Of a stretch of DNA of 64,000 nt, positions 36,571 to 44,776 are shown piece after piece. Origin of the DNA: Pseudoglutamicibacter cumminsii (GTDB lineage: Bacteria > Actinomycetota > Actinomycetes > Actinomycetales > Micrococcaceae); contig NZ_JAFBCO010000001.1 in NCBI RefSeq assembly GCF_016907775.1, positions 1,984,001-2,048,000 on the forward strand, read 5' to 3'. A model generated the notes under the pieces. That model was not told the DNA's origin. It was given only the letters and a program-made list of their open reading frames with translations, and made no database searches. Position numbers and translations under genes: made by a program. The first letter of the stretch is position 1. Every line of letters begins with the position of its first letter.

Positions 36571-36594
36571 AGACAGACAGGAGCACACAGACTC

Positions 36595-37596
36595 ATGGCA
36601 CGGATCAGAACCATCAAACCTGAATTCTGGGATTCACCCTCGACAGCGTCTGTTTCGTTCCCGGCGCGGCTGTTGTTTATCGCGCTGTGGAATTGGGCAG
36701 ATGACCACGGTAGAGGCACCGCAAACCTTAAAGAATTGGAGGGGTTCGCGTTCCCGAATGATGACGAATTTTGCGGGTGTGGCGGAAACACCGCACACCG
36801 TAGCGGAAATACCGTGCAGTTCCGTGATCTTGTAGCGGAAGTTTCTGAGGCGTTCGGAGTGCTGTTCTACAAGGTGAATGATCGTCCTTATTACGAGATT
36901 CCTAGCTGGAATGAGCACCAGCGGAACGAGCGGCGCGCTAAGTCATCGAAGTTCCCGGGACCCGAAGAAGCGGACGACAAAAACCCCGGAAATACGCGGG
37001 AAAACGAGCCTGTAGCGGAAACACCGCACGTTGTAGCGGAAATACCGTGCAATGTGTCGGAAACACCGCACACTTCCGGCCCTGGAATTAGGAACAGTTT
37101 AACAGGGGAACAGATAGTTAACACTCCCCCCTCCCCCTCGCTCGACGCTGACGCGCCGACCGAGAGCGAGGAGGTCGCGAACGAAAACAAACCCCGCACC
37201 AAGCCAGCCACGAAGCCAAAACCGAAGCCGCGCACCTACCCAGACGACTTCCAAGAATTCTGGGACACCTACCCAAGACGCACCGCCAAAGCCGACGCCT
37301 ACAAAGCATGGAAGGCAGCCACCAAACGAGCCAGCGCGGAAACCATCACCACAGCCGCCGCCAGATACGCCGCAGACCCGAACCTCCCCGACCCGCAGTA
37401 CATCCCGTACCCGGCGACCTGGCTCCGCAGCGACTCCTGGGACAACCCACCCGAACCCCCACGCCACGACCTCACCCCCACCCAGAGACGGCTACAAGCC
37501 ACACTCACCCACGGCCTCACCTGGGCCGCACAAGACCCACAAGACCCACACGACGCACTCACGCAGGAGAACCCGCCATGGCAGATCACCGCATAA
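36595..37596 (+). CDS. phage replication initiator-like protein
   Basis: 333 residues. N-terminal domain MARIRTIKPEFWDSPSTASV with WADDHGRG and YYEIPSWNEHQRNER is the winged-helix domain seen in many actinophage replication proteins. The C-terminal domain (PDDFQEFWDTYPRRTAKADA to PATWLRSDSW) resembles DnaT/DnaD-like helicase-loading regions. The middle (about 60-80 and 140-165) is encoded by 21-bp DNA iterons, so it serves both as linker and as probable origin, as with lambda O. Confidence 0.8.
   Translation: MARIRTIKPEFWDSPSTASVSFPARLLFIALWNWADDHGRGTANLKELEGFAFPNDDEFCGCGGNTAHRSGNTVQFRDLVAEVSEAFGVLFYKVNDRPYYEIPSWNEHQRNERRAKSSKFPGPEEADDKNPGNTRENEPVAETPHVVAEIPCNVSETPHTSGPGIRNSLTGEQIVNTPPSPSLDADAPTESEEVANENKPRTKPATKPKPKPRTYPDDFQEFWDTYPRRTAKADAYKAWKAATKRASAETITTAAARYAADPNLPDPQYIPYPATWLRSDSWDNPPEPPRHDLTPTQRRLQATLTHGLTWAAQDPQDPHDALTQENPPWQITA
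36783..37078 (+). repeat. 21-bp iterons inside the replication gene, putative origin
   Basis: Core CGGAAAYACCG at 36783, 36804, 37016, 37037 and 37058, exactly 21 bp apart within each array. Array A (two copies) and array B (three copies) both end with an inverted half-site TTCCG exactly 16 bp after the start of the last core (36820 and 37074). Degenerate copies occur at 36836 and 36987. The arrays are read in different reading frames of the gene, so the conservation is at DNA level. An A/T-richer stretch (37083-37123) follows array B. Confidence 0.85.
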
Positions 37597-37979
37597 CCCG
37601 CCGCGACACCCTCACCATCGTCGGCTACCTCCAAGCCCTCGACCCCACCATCGACGGCACACACGACGCCACCCTCGACCTCTGGCACCACGGCCTCAAC
37701 CGCACCCCGCCAGGACAGCCCCCCTACACGCCCGCCGAGATCCGGGCCGCGATCATCACCTACTACGACAACCCACCCACCACCCCGACCGGATACCGAC
37801 AACCAGCCACACCCGCCGCGATCCGCCGCATCATCCACCAAGCACGGGAACACCAACAGCGGCGCCAGTCAGCTCTCGAAGCCACCCGGCGCCGCGAGCT
37901 CGAACCCCCACGCAACCCCACCCCACGCCGCATCCCCTGGCGGCAACTCCTCCATAACCTCCAAAACAACACCCCCTAG
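37578..37979 (+). CDS. phage protein of unknown function
   Basis: 133 residues. Starts inside the end of the initiator gene (19-bp overlap). Visible: TRRDTLTIVGYLQALDPTID and a helical basic segment (IHQAREHQQRRQSALEATRR). Its place after a replication initiator suggests a loader or accessory, but I see no motif that proves it. Confidence 0.7.
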   Translation: MADHRITRRDTLTIVGYLQALDPTIDGTHDATLDLWHHGLNRTPPGQPPYTPAEIRAAIITYYDNPPTTPTGYRQPATPAAIRRIIHQAREHQQRRQSALEATRRRELEPPRNPTPRRIPWRQLLHNLQNNTP

Positions 37980-38083
37980 AACCCCCAGCAAGCCCGCAGA
38001 CGCGCGAACACCCCACCAGACAAGGAAACACCCACCCGACAAAAACAAACCCGCCAGAACGCCACACAGCGGCTCGCAAGAGT

Positions 38084-38123
38084 CCGACCCCCACCGACCC
38101 CCACCGACCCCCACCGACCCCCA
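38084..38123 (+). repeat. 10-bp tandem repeat (CCGACCCCCA) x4
   Basis: Four perfect copies in the otherwise gene-free 188-bp gap 37980-38167 before rusA. The gap is extremely C-rich on the plus strand. No promoter or terminator was recognised there. Confidence 0.85.
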
Positions 38124-38167
38124 ACTCAACCCCCCCTTCAACCCCCTCGACCCCAGGAACAACACCC

Positions 38168-38665
38168 ATGCCAGACCCCACCCAACCCCCCGCAAAGCGG
38201 CAACCCCCAAAAACCCTCACCATCACCCACAACGCAACCCCACAAACCCAAGGCTCCATGCGCACATACCGCGGCCGCATCACCCACACAAACCCGCGCC
38301 TGGCCGGGTACCGTGACGGGCTCACCTACACCGCCCGGTCAGCGGCCGCCCGCGCCGGCTGGGCTACCCGCGACACCCCCGTCACCGTCGACCTGACCGT
38401 CTACCTCGCCCGCCCTAAAGGCCACACCACCCGGGCCGGTAGCAGGTCGGCCGCGTGGACGGCATACCCGGCGCGGCTCCGCACAGGTGACCTCGATAAG
38501 CACCTCCGCGCGACGTTGGATGCGCTCACCGCGGCCGGGATCTGGGTAGACGATTCACGCGTCACGCACATCACCGCCGCGAAAGCATGGGCTGACACCC
38601 GCTCTCCTGGTGTGTTGGTTGTGGTGACTGATACACCACCAGACCCCGTTACATCCCCGCTATGA
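38168..38665 (+). CDS. rusA: RusA-family Holliday junction resolvase
   Basis: 165 residues. Signature GDLDKHLRATLDALTAAGIW followed by VDDSRVTHI contains the conserved Asp residues of the RusA active site. Resolves recombination or replication intermediates before packaging. A Pro/Thr-rich N-terminal tail precedes the domain. Confidence 0.9.
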   Translation: MPDPTQPPAKRQPPKTLTITHNATPQTQGSMRTYRGRITHTNPRLAGYRDGLTYTARSAAARAGWATRDTPVTVDLTVYLARPKGHTTRAGSRSAAWTAYPARLRTGDLDKHLRATLDALTAAGIWVDDSRVTHITAAKAWADTRSPGVLVVVTDTPPDPVTSPL

Positions 38666-38702
38666 CGCTGGCAGACGAGTACAAGAGTGAACCTGTGTCG
38701 GA

Positions 38703-38708
38703 TATAAT
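38703..38708 (+). promoter_or_regulatory. candidate late promoter (-10 TATAAT)
   Basis: A perfect TATAAT in GC-rich surroundings, 34 bp before the first packaging gene. No clear -35 is visible 16-18 bp upstream (TACAAG), so a phage activator may be needed. GGAGGT follows as the ribosome site of the next gene. Confidence 0.5.
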
Positions 38709-38741
38709 CGGGCGCGGGGCGAGCCACGGAGGTAAAACAGC

Positions 38742-39371
38742 ATGAGTGAGCGTGTCAAACGCCAATGCCAAGGCAAAAACAAGACCGGGAAACCGTGCGG
38801 TATCGAGCCCGCTAAAGGCGCCCGCATGTGCTACCGGCACGGCGGTAAAGCACGGCAGGTCGCACAGAAAGCGCGTCAACGCGCGCTAGTCCAGGACAAC
38901 GCGCCCGAAATGCGGCGGCTACACATCGACACGTATCGCGGCATCGACGATCCTGCGCGCGCGCTCATGGACCTGGTCGCCTCGAAGTCAGCCGAGATCC
39001 AGTTCCTATCGCACCTCGAATCCACACTCCACACGGAGTATGGGAACGACGTGTACGCGTGGCATAAGGCCGAGACCACCGAGAACAACGTGACGGGTGA
39101 GACTGTGAAACACCGCGCGGGCCCGCACCCGGTGATCGTCCAGCGCCGGCAGGCGGAGAAGGACCTCGCCGCCATCGCGTCCGACGCGCTCAAGGCGGGG
39201 GTCGAGGAGCGCCGCGTGAAGCTCGCAGAGCTACAAGTCCGCGCCGTCTCAGACGCGATCCACCGCGGCATCAACAAAACCACCCTCACCACCGACCTAC
39301 GCGAGACACTCCTCGGCAACATCGCGGCAGAGCTGCGCACCCTCGACACCACCACGGGAGGCACCCAGTGA
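38742..39371 (+). CDS. probable terminase small subunit
   Basis: 209 residues. N-terminal zinc-type segment CQGKNKTGKPCGIEPAKGARMC-x2-HGG (written with a gap) is frequent in actinophage proteins encoded just before terL. The rest is helical. The call rests mainly on position; an HGG-type DNA-binding protein of other function is possible. Confidence 0.6.
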   Translation: MSERVKRQCQGKNKTGKPCGIEPAKGARMCYRHGGKARQVAQKARQRALVQDNAPEMRRLHIDTYRGIDDPARALMDLVASKSAEIQFLSHLESTLHTEYGNDVYAWHKAETTENNVTGETVKHRAGPHPVIVQRRQAEKDLAAIASDALKAGVEERRVKLAELQVRAVSDAIHRGINKTTLTTDLRETLLGNIAAELRTLDTTTGGTQ

Positions 39372-40054
39372 CCGGCGACCGGATCGTGTGCGGCCTCTGC
39401 CAAACTCCAGACACAGACATGCACCTCTGCCCCACCTGCACCGGCCGCCTCACCAAACTCTTAGCGTCCTGTCGTGACGCGCTCAGGCTCGCCCCGACCA
39501 CCATCGCTAAGCAGGGCACGGCACGCGCAGGGGAGCACACTAGGGCAGGGAGCCCAGCCACCGGCGCGCCCGTCAACCTCGCCGCCGCACAAGCCCGCGA
39601 TAATCTCCGCGCCGTCTACGTCAGGCACGCCACCACCAGTGATACCGCGGCGCTCTACGACTGGGCACCTGCCTGGTACCGCGACCTACTCGCCGCCTAT
39701 AAGCACCTGATGAGCTTCATTGACCGGCCGCCGGAGCGGCACAGCCTCGGCCGCTGTACCGGTGACGGGTGTCGCGGCCAGCTCCTCTACCGCACCGGAG
39801 CCCATACCGCGAAGTGTGACACGTGCCTCGGGACAGTCAACGTGCGCGAGATGCGGGACTGGCAACTCGCTAACCCCGCCACCGATAAGACCGCGCCGCT
39901 CCCCGTCATCGTCCGTGCCCTCCAAGCGTGCGGGGCCGAGATCACCCAGGCTATGGCGGACGGATGGGCACGCCGCGGGAAGATCCGGCCGTGTGATGAC
40001 CAGGGCCGGTATTCATTCCAGCAGGTCCACACCTACTACCGCGGCCGCCTGTAG
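39368..40054 (+). CDS. phage protein with zinc ribbons and C-terminal HTH
   Basis: 228 residues, GTG start overlapping the previous stop. N-terminal CGLCQTPDTDMHLCPTC, central CTGDGCRGQLLYRTGAHTAKC-x2-C, and a C-terminal MerR-like helix (MADGWARRGKIRPCDDQGRY, FQQVHTYYRGRL). Such proteins often precede terL in actinophages; role unknown, perhaps in DNA recognition for packaging. Confidence 0.7.
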   Translation: MTGDRIVCGLCQTPDTDMHLCPTCTGRLTKLLASCRDALRLAPTTIAKQGTARAGEHTRAGSPATGAPVNLAAAQARDNLRAVYVRHATTSDTAALYDWAPAWYRDLLAAYKHLMSFIDRPPERHSLGRCTGDGCRGQLLYRTGAHTAKCDTCLGTVNVREMRDWQLANPATDKTAPLPVIVRALQACGAEITQAMADGWARRGKIRPCDDQGRYSFQQVHTYYRGRL

Positions 40055-40369
40055 GAAACCTATAAACAGGCCAGTGCGACACGCCCGAGAATCCACCAAA
40101 AACCCGGTAAACGATGCTAACCTAAACATATAGTCCCAGGAGTATGCCCGGGACGGGGTCAAACGTGCAGACGCCCTGCACCCAAACCCCCACAAACAAC
40201 ACCCTCTAGTGGCCGCCCCGCCGTTCTTCCGCAGTGGACAGCGAGCGCGTATTCCTTGCTCCACCAAGCGTCCCGGCTCCGATCTCCGGCCGGGCACGCC
40301 TGGTCGACGCCCCCGCACACAGGGGCGGCCACTACAGGGCCACACACCCGACACAGTAGGGGGACAACA
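40055..40369. other. non-coding region upstream of terL with long inverted repeat (cos/pac candidate)
   Basis: 315 bp without a convincing gene. Perfect 13-bp arms TAGTGGCCGCCCC (40207-40219) and GGGGCGGCCACTA (40322-40334) enclose about 100 bp. A smaller perfect repeat GTGCAG-N5-CTGCAC lies at 40165-40181, and TATAGT at 40129-40134 could be a -10. Position directly before terL suits a packaging site. Confidence 0.45.
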
Positions 40370-41854
40370 GTGTTCCTCACACAACTCGCTGACGCACTCA
40401 CCCCACGCCCACCACAATGGGCCACACCAGGCGACCTCGCGACCCACCTCAACCCACACACCGTCAACACCCCCGCCCTACGTATCATCGATGACGCGCT
40501 CATCGACGCATACACCACCCCCGACAGCCGCCTCATCATCTCGATGGCACCACAGGAAGGCAAGTCACTGAGGGTCGCGCAGGACTACCCGATCTGGGCG
40601 CTCACACAAAACCCAGACACTAGGATCGTGACCGCCTCCTACGGACAATCCCTCGCGACACGCAACGGCCGCACAATCCGCAACCGCATCACCGCGGCAC
40701 CTGAACTCGGTTTAGCTATCGCCCCCGACAACGGCAGTGCTAGCGAATGGCAACTCACAGGCCACGCAGGCGGCGTCTACAGCGTCGGCGTGGGTGGCGG
40801 CATGACCGGACGCTCCGCCGACATGCTCATCATCGACGACCCCGTCAAAGACCGGTCCGAAGCAGACTCCCCCACCTACCGCGACCGCGTCTGGGAATGG
40901 TGGACAGACGTCGCCTCCACACGACTCACCCCCGGCGCGCCCGTCATCATCATCATGACCCGGTGGCACCACGACGACCTCGCCGGCCGCCTCCTAGCGG
41001 CTCCGGACGGCGACAGGTGGCGGTACATCAACATCCCCGCCCAAGCAGACCACCGGCCTGAGCAGGGCGAGACAGATATTCTCGGGCGTGAGCCCGGCGA
41101 GTACATGGTGTCCGCGCGCGGCCGCACACACCAGCAGTGGGAGCAACGGAAACTCCAAGCCGGCGCTAAAACCTGGGCGTCCCTCTACCAGGGCCGACCG
41201 ACACCAGACTCCGGCGGGATCTTCCCGCCATCACACGAGTGGCCGACCTATTCAGCCCCCGTATGGGTCCAACACGACGACGGCCGCCGCACCATCCCAC
41301 ACCACAGCGGCGACATGGAGCTCGTCCAGTCCTGGGACCTCGCATTCAAAGACACGACCGGCTCCGACTATGTCGTCGGGCAGGTCTGGCTCCGTGTCGG
41401 CGCGAAGGTCATGCTGCTCGATATGGTGCGTGACCGAATGAATTTCACGGCGACATGCCAAGCAATCCGCACACTTTCCGCGCGCTGGCCGCAAGCGTCC
41501 GCGAAGTTCGTGGAGGATAAAGCGAACGGCCCCGCGGTGATCCAGGCGCTACGGCACCAGGTGCCCGGGATTGTCCCGGTAGAGCCTCAAGGCTCGAAGA
41601 CTGCGCGGGCGTCCGCTGTCGCCCCATTCCTGGAGGCAGGGAACATACACCTCCCGACCGTCGACCTCCTCCCATCCGTGGCAGACCTCATGAGCGAGGC
41701 TGACGGATTCCCTAACGCGGCACACGACGACACCGTCGACGCACTCACGCAAGCCCTAAACCGGCTACTACTCCATCCACTCACCCAGGGCAGGAGCCTC
41801 ACGACCGAGGATGTCCTACCCGACTACACCCCCGTAAACCTCAACCTCATATAA
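40370..41854 (+). CDS. terL: terminase large subunit
   Basis: About 494 residues from GTG 40370 (AGGGGGA upstream). ATPase: Walker A-like SMAPQEGKSLRVAQ (about 60), Walker B MLIIDDPVKD (about 152), then IIIMTRWHHDDLAGRLL. Nuclease domain: VQSWDLAFKDTTGSDYVVG and HDDTVDALTQAL supply acidic residues. Packages phage DNA into the prohead. Confidence 0.95.
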   Translation: MFLTQLADALTPRPPQWATPGDLATHLNPHTVNTPALRIIDDALIDAYTTPDSRLIISMAPQEGKSLRVAQDYPIWALTQNPDTRIVTASYGQSLATRNGRTIRNRITAAPELGLAIAPDNGSASEWQLTGHAGGVYSVGVGGGMTGRSADMLIIDDPVKDRSEADSPTYRDRVWEWWTDVASTRLTPGAPVIIIMTRWHHDDLAGRLLAAPDGDRWRYINIPAQADHRPEQGETDILGREPGEYMVSARGRTHQQWEQRKLQAGAKTWASLYQGRPTPDSGGIFPPSHEWPTYSAPVWVQHDDGRRTIPHHSGDMELVQSWDLAFKDTTGSDYVVGQVWLRVGAKVMLLDMVRDRMNFTATCQAIRTLSARWPQASAKFVEDKANGPAVIQALRHQVPGIVPVEPQGSKTARASAVAPFLEAGNIHLPTVDLLPSVADLMSEADGFPNAAHDDTVDALTQALNRLLLHPLTQGRSLTTEDVLPDYTPVNLNLI

Positions 41855-41868
41855 GGAAGGGCGGCCCT

Positions 41869-43452
41869 ATGGCGTTCCTGGACTGGCTCACCGGAAACCG
41901 GATCATCCAGGCACAAGAGCACGCCGCCACCACTGGTTATGACGCGCAGGTCGCAAACCTCACCCACCAAGTCGAGACCCTGTCTGAGAGCCTCGCGAGC
42001 CTACGGGATGAGGACCGCGGCTGGACCTCGATCACCGACACCGGCGACACCATCGGACGCGACCGCCTCCTAACCATCGCGAACCAGACCCGCGCCGCCA
42101 GCCTCACGAACCCTTTCATGGTCCGCGGTAAGAAGGTGCGCGTCGGGTACATCTGGGGCCAAGGCTACTCAGTCACCGCCACCGAGAATGAGGACGGGCA
42201 GGACATCGACCGAGTCGTCCAGGGCTACCTGACCGACGACCGTAACCGTCACGCCGTATTCGGGGCGCAGGCGATGCAGGCCGCTGAGGGCGACCTATTC
42301 GACGACGGGAATGTGTTCTGGGCTCATTTCGCAGACCCACGCACCGGGCATGTACAGACCCGGCCGTTGCCGATGACGGAGATCACCGAGATCGTCACCG
42401 CGCCGCATGACCGGTTTACGCCGCACTACTATAAGCGTGTATGGCGGGAACGCGTCCAGGGCTCGACACAGTACGTCGACCGTGAAGCCTACTACCCGGA
42501 CATCGACTACGCGCCATCCAAGAAACTCAAGACCCTCGACGGGGTCCCGGTCATGTGGCCGGGGACGGTCGGTGGCGCGGCGATCCTGCACATCAAACCG
42601 AACCCAGTCGGGCGTGACCGGTTGTGGGGTATCGGTGACGGCGCCGCGGCCCTCCCGTACGCGACCGCATACCAAGACTTCCTCCAGGATTGGTTCAGCT
42701 TGGTGAAGGCCCTGTCGCGTATCGCGTGGCAGGTCACGAACAAGGGCGGCCGCTCCCAAGCCACTAGGGCCGCCGCTGAGGCACTCACGAGCCTGACCGG
42801 TGTAGGTGGCGCTATCGCGGGCGACACCGTACAAGTCGAGGCTGTACCTAAGACCGGAGCGACCATCGACGCCGACAGTGGCCGGTCCGGTGCCGCAGCT
42901 GTAGCGGCCGCGCTCGACCTCCCCGTCACAGTGCTACTCGCCGACCCAGGCGTCACCGGCGCTAGGGCTGTAGCTGAGACACTAGACCGTCCGATGCATA
43001 ACGCTATGACGATCCGCCGCGAAGTCTGGGCCGACGCACTCCGCGCGTCGATCAGGTTCATGCTCCGCCAACAGGTAGCGGCCCCATATGGGTCGTTGCG
43101 TGGCTCGATTGGTCGTGACGGTGACCGCGAACTCCTGCAATTCACAGACGACACCCGGATCACGTTGCAGGTACGGTTCCCTGACATCACCGAACCGGAC
43201 ATGGACCGCGTACTCGACGCGATCGCTACCGCCGACACCCTCGACGTCATCCCACCGATCGAGAAGGCGAAGCTCGTCCTCCACGCGTTGCGGGTCGAGA
43301 ACCCGGAGGAGATCATCGGGGCGATGGTCGGCGATGACGGCGAATACATCCCGCCGTCGCTGTCGACGTTGGGTGGTGTGGGGCAGGCGATGGTCGACGC
43401 GTACCGGGCCGGCCGGACACAACACACCGCCCCACCGCCTGAGGGCGAGTAG
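41869..43452 (+). CDS. phage portal protein
   Basis: 527 residues. The dodecameric ring through which DNA enters. Recognised by size, position after terL, and the pattern GGRSQATRAAAEALTSLTGV with VTVLLADPGVTGARAVAETL, typical of actinophage portals. An N-terminal coiled segment (ANLTHQVETLSESLASLRDE) is visible. Confidence 0.88.
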   Translation: MAFLDWLTGNRIIQAQEHAATTGYDAQVANLTHQVETLSESLASLRDEDRGWTSITDTGDTIGRDRLLTIANQTRAASLTNPFMVRGKKVRVGYIWGQGYSVTATENEDGQDIDRVVQGYLTDDRNRHAVFGAQAMQAAEGDLFDDGNVFWAHFADPRTGHVQTRPLPMTEITEIVTAPHDRFTPHYYKRVWRERVQGSTQYVDREAYYPDIDYAPSKKLKTLDGVPVMWPGTVGGAAILHIKPNPVGRDRLWGIGDGAAALPYATAYQDFLQDWFSLVKALSRIAWQVTNKGGRSQATRAAAEALTSLTGVGGAIAGDTVQVEAVPKTGATIDADSGRSGAAAVAAALDLPVTVLLADPGVTGARAVAETLDRPMHNAMTIRREVWADALRASIRFMLRQQVAAPYGSLRGSIGRDGDRELLQFTDDTRITLQVRFPDITEPDMDRVLDAIATADTLDVIPPIEKAKLVLHALRVENPEEIIGAMVGDDGEYIPPSLSTLGGVGQAMVDAYRAGRTQHTAPPPEGE

Positions 43453-43492
43453 CGCAGCCATAATCCGAACAACACGCACGAGGGGGTGTCTA

Positions 43493-44572
43493 GTGGCTAT
43501 CACCCCCGAAACCCTCCACGCCGCCGAACAGGTCAAGACCACGGTCCGGCGCCTCACGGATGAGACCGAGCTCGACCTAGTCCGGGCGTGGGTAGATGCG
43601 TGGGAGACCCTAGAGCCCGAATACCGCGCTTTGGCTGACACGCTCGCGTCCCGTATCGAGACCGGCACACCCGTCACACGGGCTGAGGTCGCGCGGCTAG
43701 ACCGTCTACAGGCGGCACTCGGGCAGACACAGGAGACCCTCACCGCGCTCACGTCACAAGCTAGCGCGGCGACTGTGGACGCGCTTCCCGCCCTTGTAGA
43801 GGTCGCTGAGGGGAGCCTCGCGACAGTGCTCGCGACACAACTCCCCCGCAGGCTCCGCCGCACCCCTGACCCGCTCGACATCGAGGCGATCAACCCGGGC
43901 GCAGTCGACGCGATCGTCGCCCGCACTAGCGAGCAGATCCATTCCCGCTACCGGCCGCTCCCGGCGGAGACCGTGACAGTCATGCGGCAACAGCTCGTCT
44001 CCGGTGTCACGACCGGCACCCACCCGCGCACGGTCGCACGCCGTATCCTGCAGAAGGCTGAGCAGGGCTTCAACGGCGGCCTAGCCCGCGCGACAAACAT
44101 CACCCGGACGGAGATGCTCGACGCGTACCGGTACGCCGCCCAAGAAAAAGCCATAGCCAACCAACATTTGATCGCGGGCAGGCGTTGGCTCGCCACCCTC
44201 GATGACCGGACCTGCCCGTCATGCCTAGCGAATCACGGGCGGGTCGACCCGCCGGACGCGTTCGGGCCAGCCGACCACCCCTCCGGCCGGTGCACCTATG
44301 TAGAGGAGCTACGGCCGTGGCGAGACCTCGGGATCGACCTCGACGGCACCCCCGAGCCGGTCGCGCACTGGCAGGACCGTGACGAATGGTGGCAGTCGCT
44401 GGATGAGAAGACCCAGCGCCGGATCCTAGGGCCCGCAAGGTTCGAGCTACTCGCTAGTGGGCGTATCGGGTGGGCCGATCTCACGACGCTCGCTACCAGT
44501 GATGGGTGGCGGGACTCCTGGCGTACCCCAACCGTCGCGGCCCTCACGCTCGGCTTGGATCATCGCAGCTAG
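43493..44572 (+). CDS. MuF-like minor capsid protein
   Basis: 359 residues from GTG 43493 (GAGGGGGTG upstream). The C-terminal MuF domain is clear: ITRTEMLDAYRYAAQEKA, then DDRTCPSCLANHGRVDPPDA and HPSGRCTYV. Minor head protein associated with the portal vertex. The 3' end overlaps an antisense reading frame. Confidence 0.88.
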   Translation: MAITPETLHAAEQVKTTVRRLTDETELDLVRAWVDAWETLEPEYRALADTLASRIETGTPVTRAEVARLDRLQAALGQTQETLTALTSQASAATVDALPALVEVAEGSLATVLATQLPRRLRRTPDPLDIEAINPGAVDAIVARTSEQIHSRYRPLPAETVTVMRQQLVSGVTTGTHPRTVARRILQKAEQGFNGGLARATNITRTEMLDAYRYAAQEKAIANQHLIAGRRWLATLDDRTCPSCLANHGRVDPPDAFGPADHPSGRCTYVEELRPWRDLGIDLDGTPEPVAHWQDRDEWWQSLDEKTQRRILGPARFELLASGRIGWADLTTLATSDGWRDSWRTPTVAALTLGLDHRS

Positions 44573-44752
44573 CCGCCGGTAGATCTCCGGCTCCGGCTCG
44601 AAGAAACCCGGTGGCGGGGCACGTAACACGCTCACATCGCCGCAGGTGTCGCATACACCCGTGATCGCGCCGCCACCCGCACCGAGCGTTACCCGCGGCC
44701 TATACCTGCCGCCCGTACACGCACTACACCGCAACTCATCCTTATCACCCAT
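44447..44752 (-). CDS. possible antisense zinc-ribbon protein
   Basis: 101 residues on the minus strand inside the plus-strand head operon. It fills the 204-bp gap 44573-44776 and overlaps the MuF 3' end. RCSACTGGRYRPRVTL followed by GVCDTCGDVSVLRAPPPG gives two C-x2-C pairs, a typical zinc ribbon, then a helix (EIYRRLAAMIQAEREG). Composition looks coding. No strong ribosome site, and the last 40 residues lie antisense to MuF. Alternatively the gap is simply non-coding. Confidence 0.45.
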   Translation of the reverse strand: MGDKDELRCSACTGGRYRPRVTLGAGGGAITGVCDTCGDVSVLRAPPPGFFEPEPEIYRRLAAMIQAEREGRDGWGTPGVPPPITGSERREIGPPDTPTSE

Positions 44753-44776
44753 AAACACCAAGTCTAGGAGCACCCT

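Noticed and set aside
37980-38167. Extra gene in the C-rich gap before rusA
   Set aside because: Open frames on the minus strand are low-complexity Gly/Val/Trp-rich and come from the C-rich repeats; no ribosome site.
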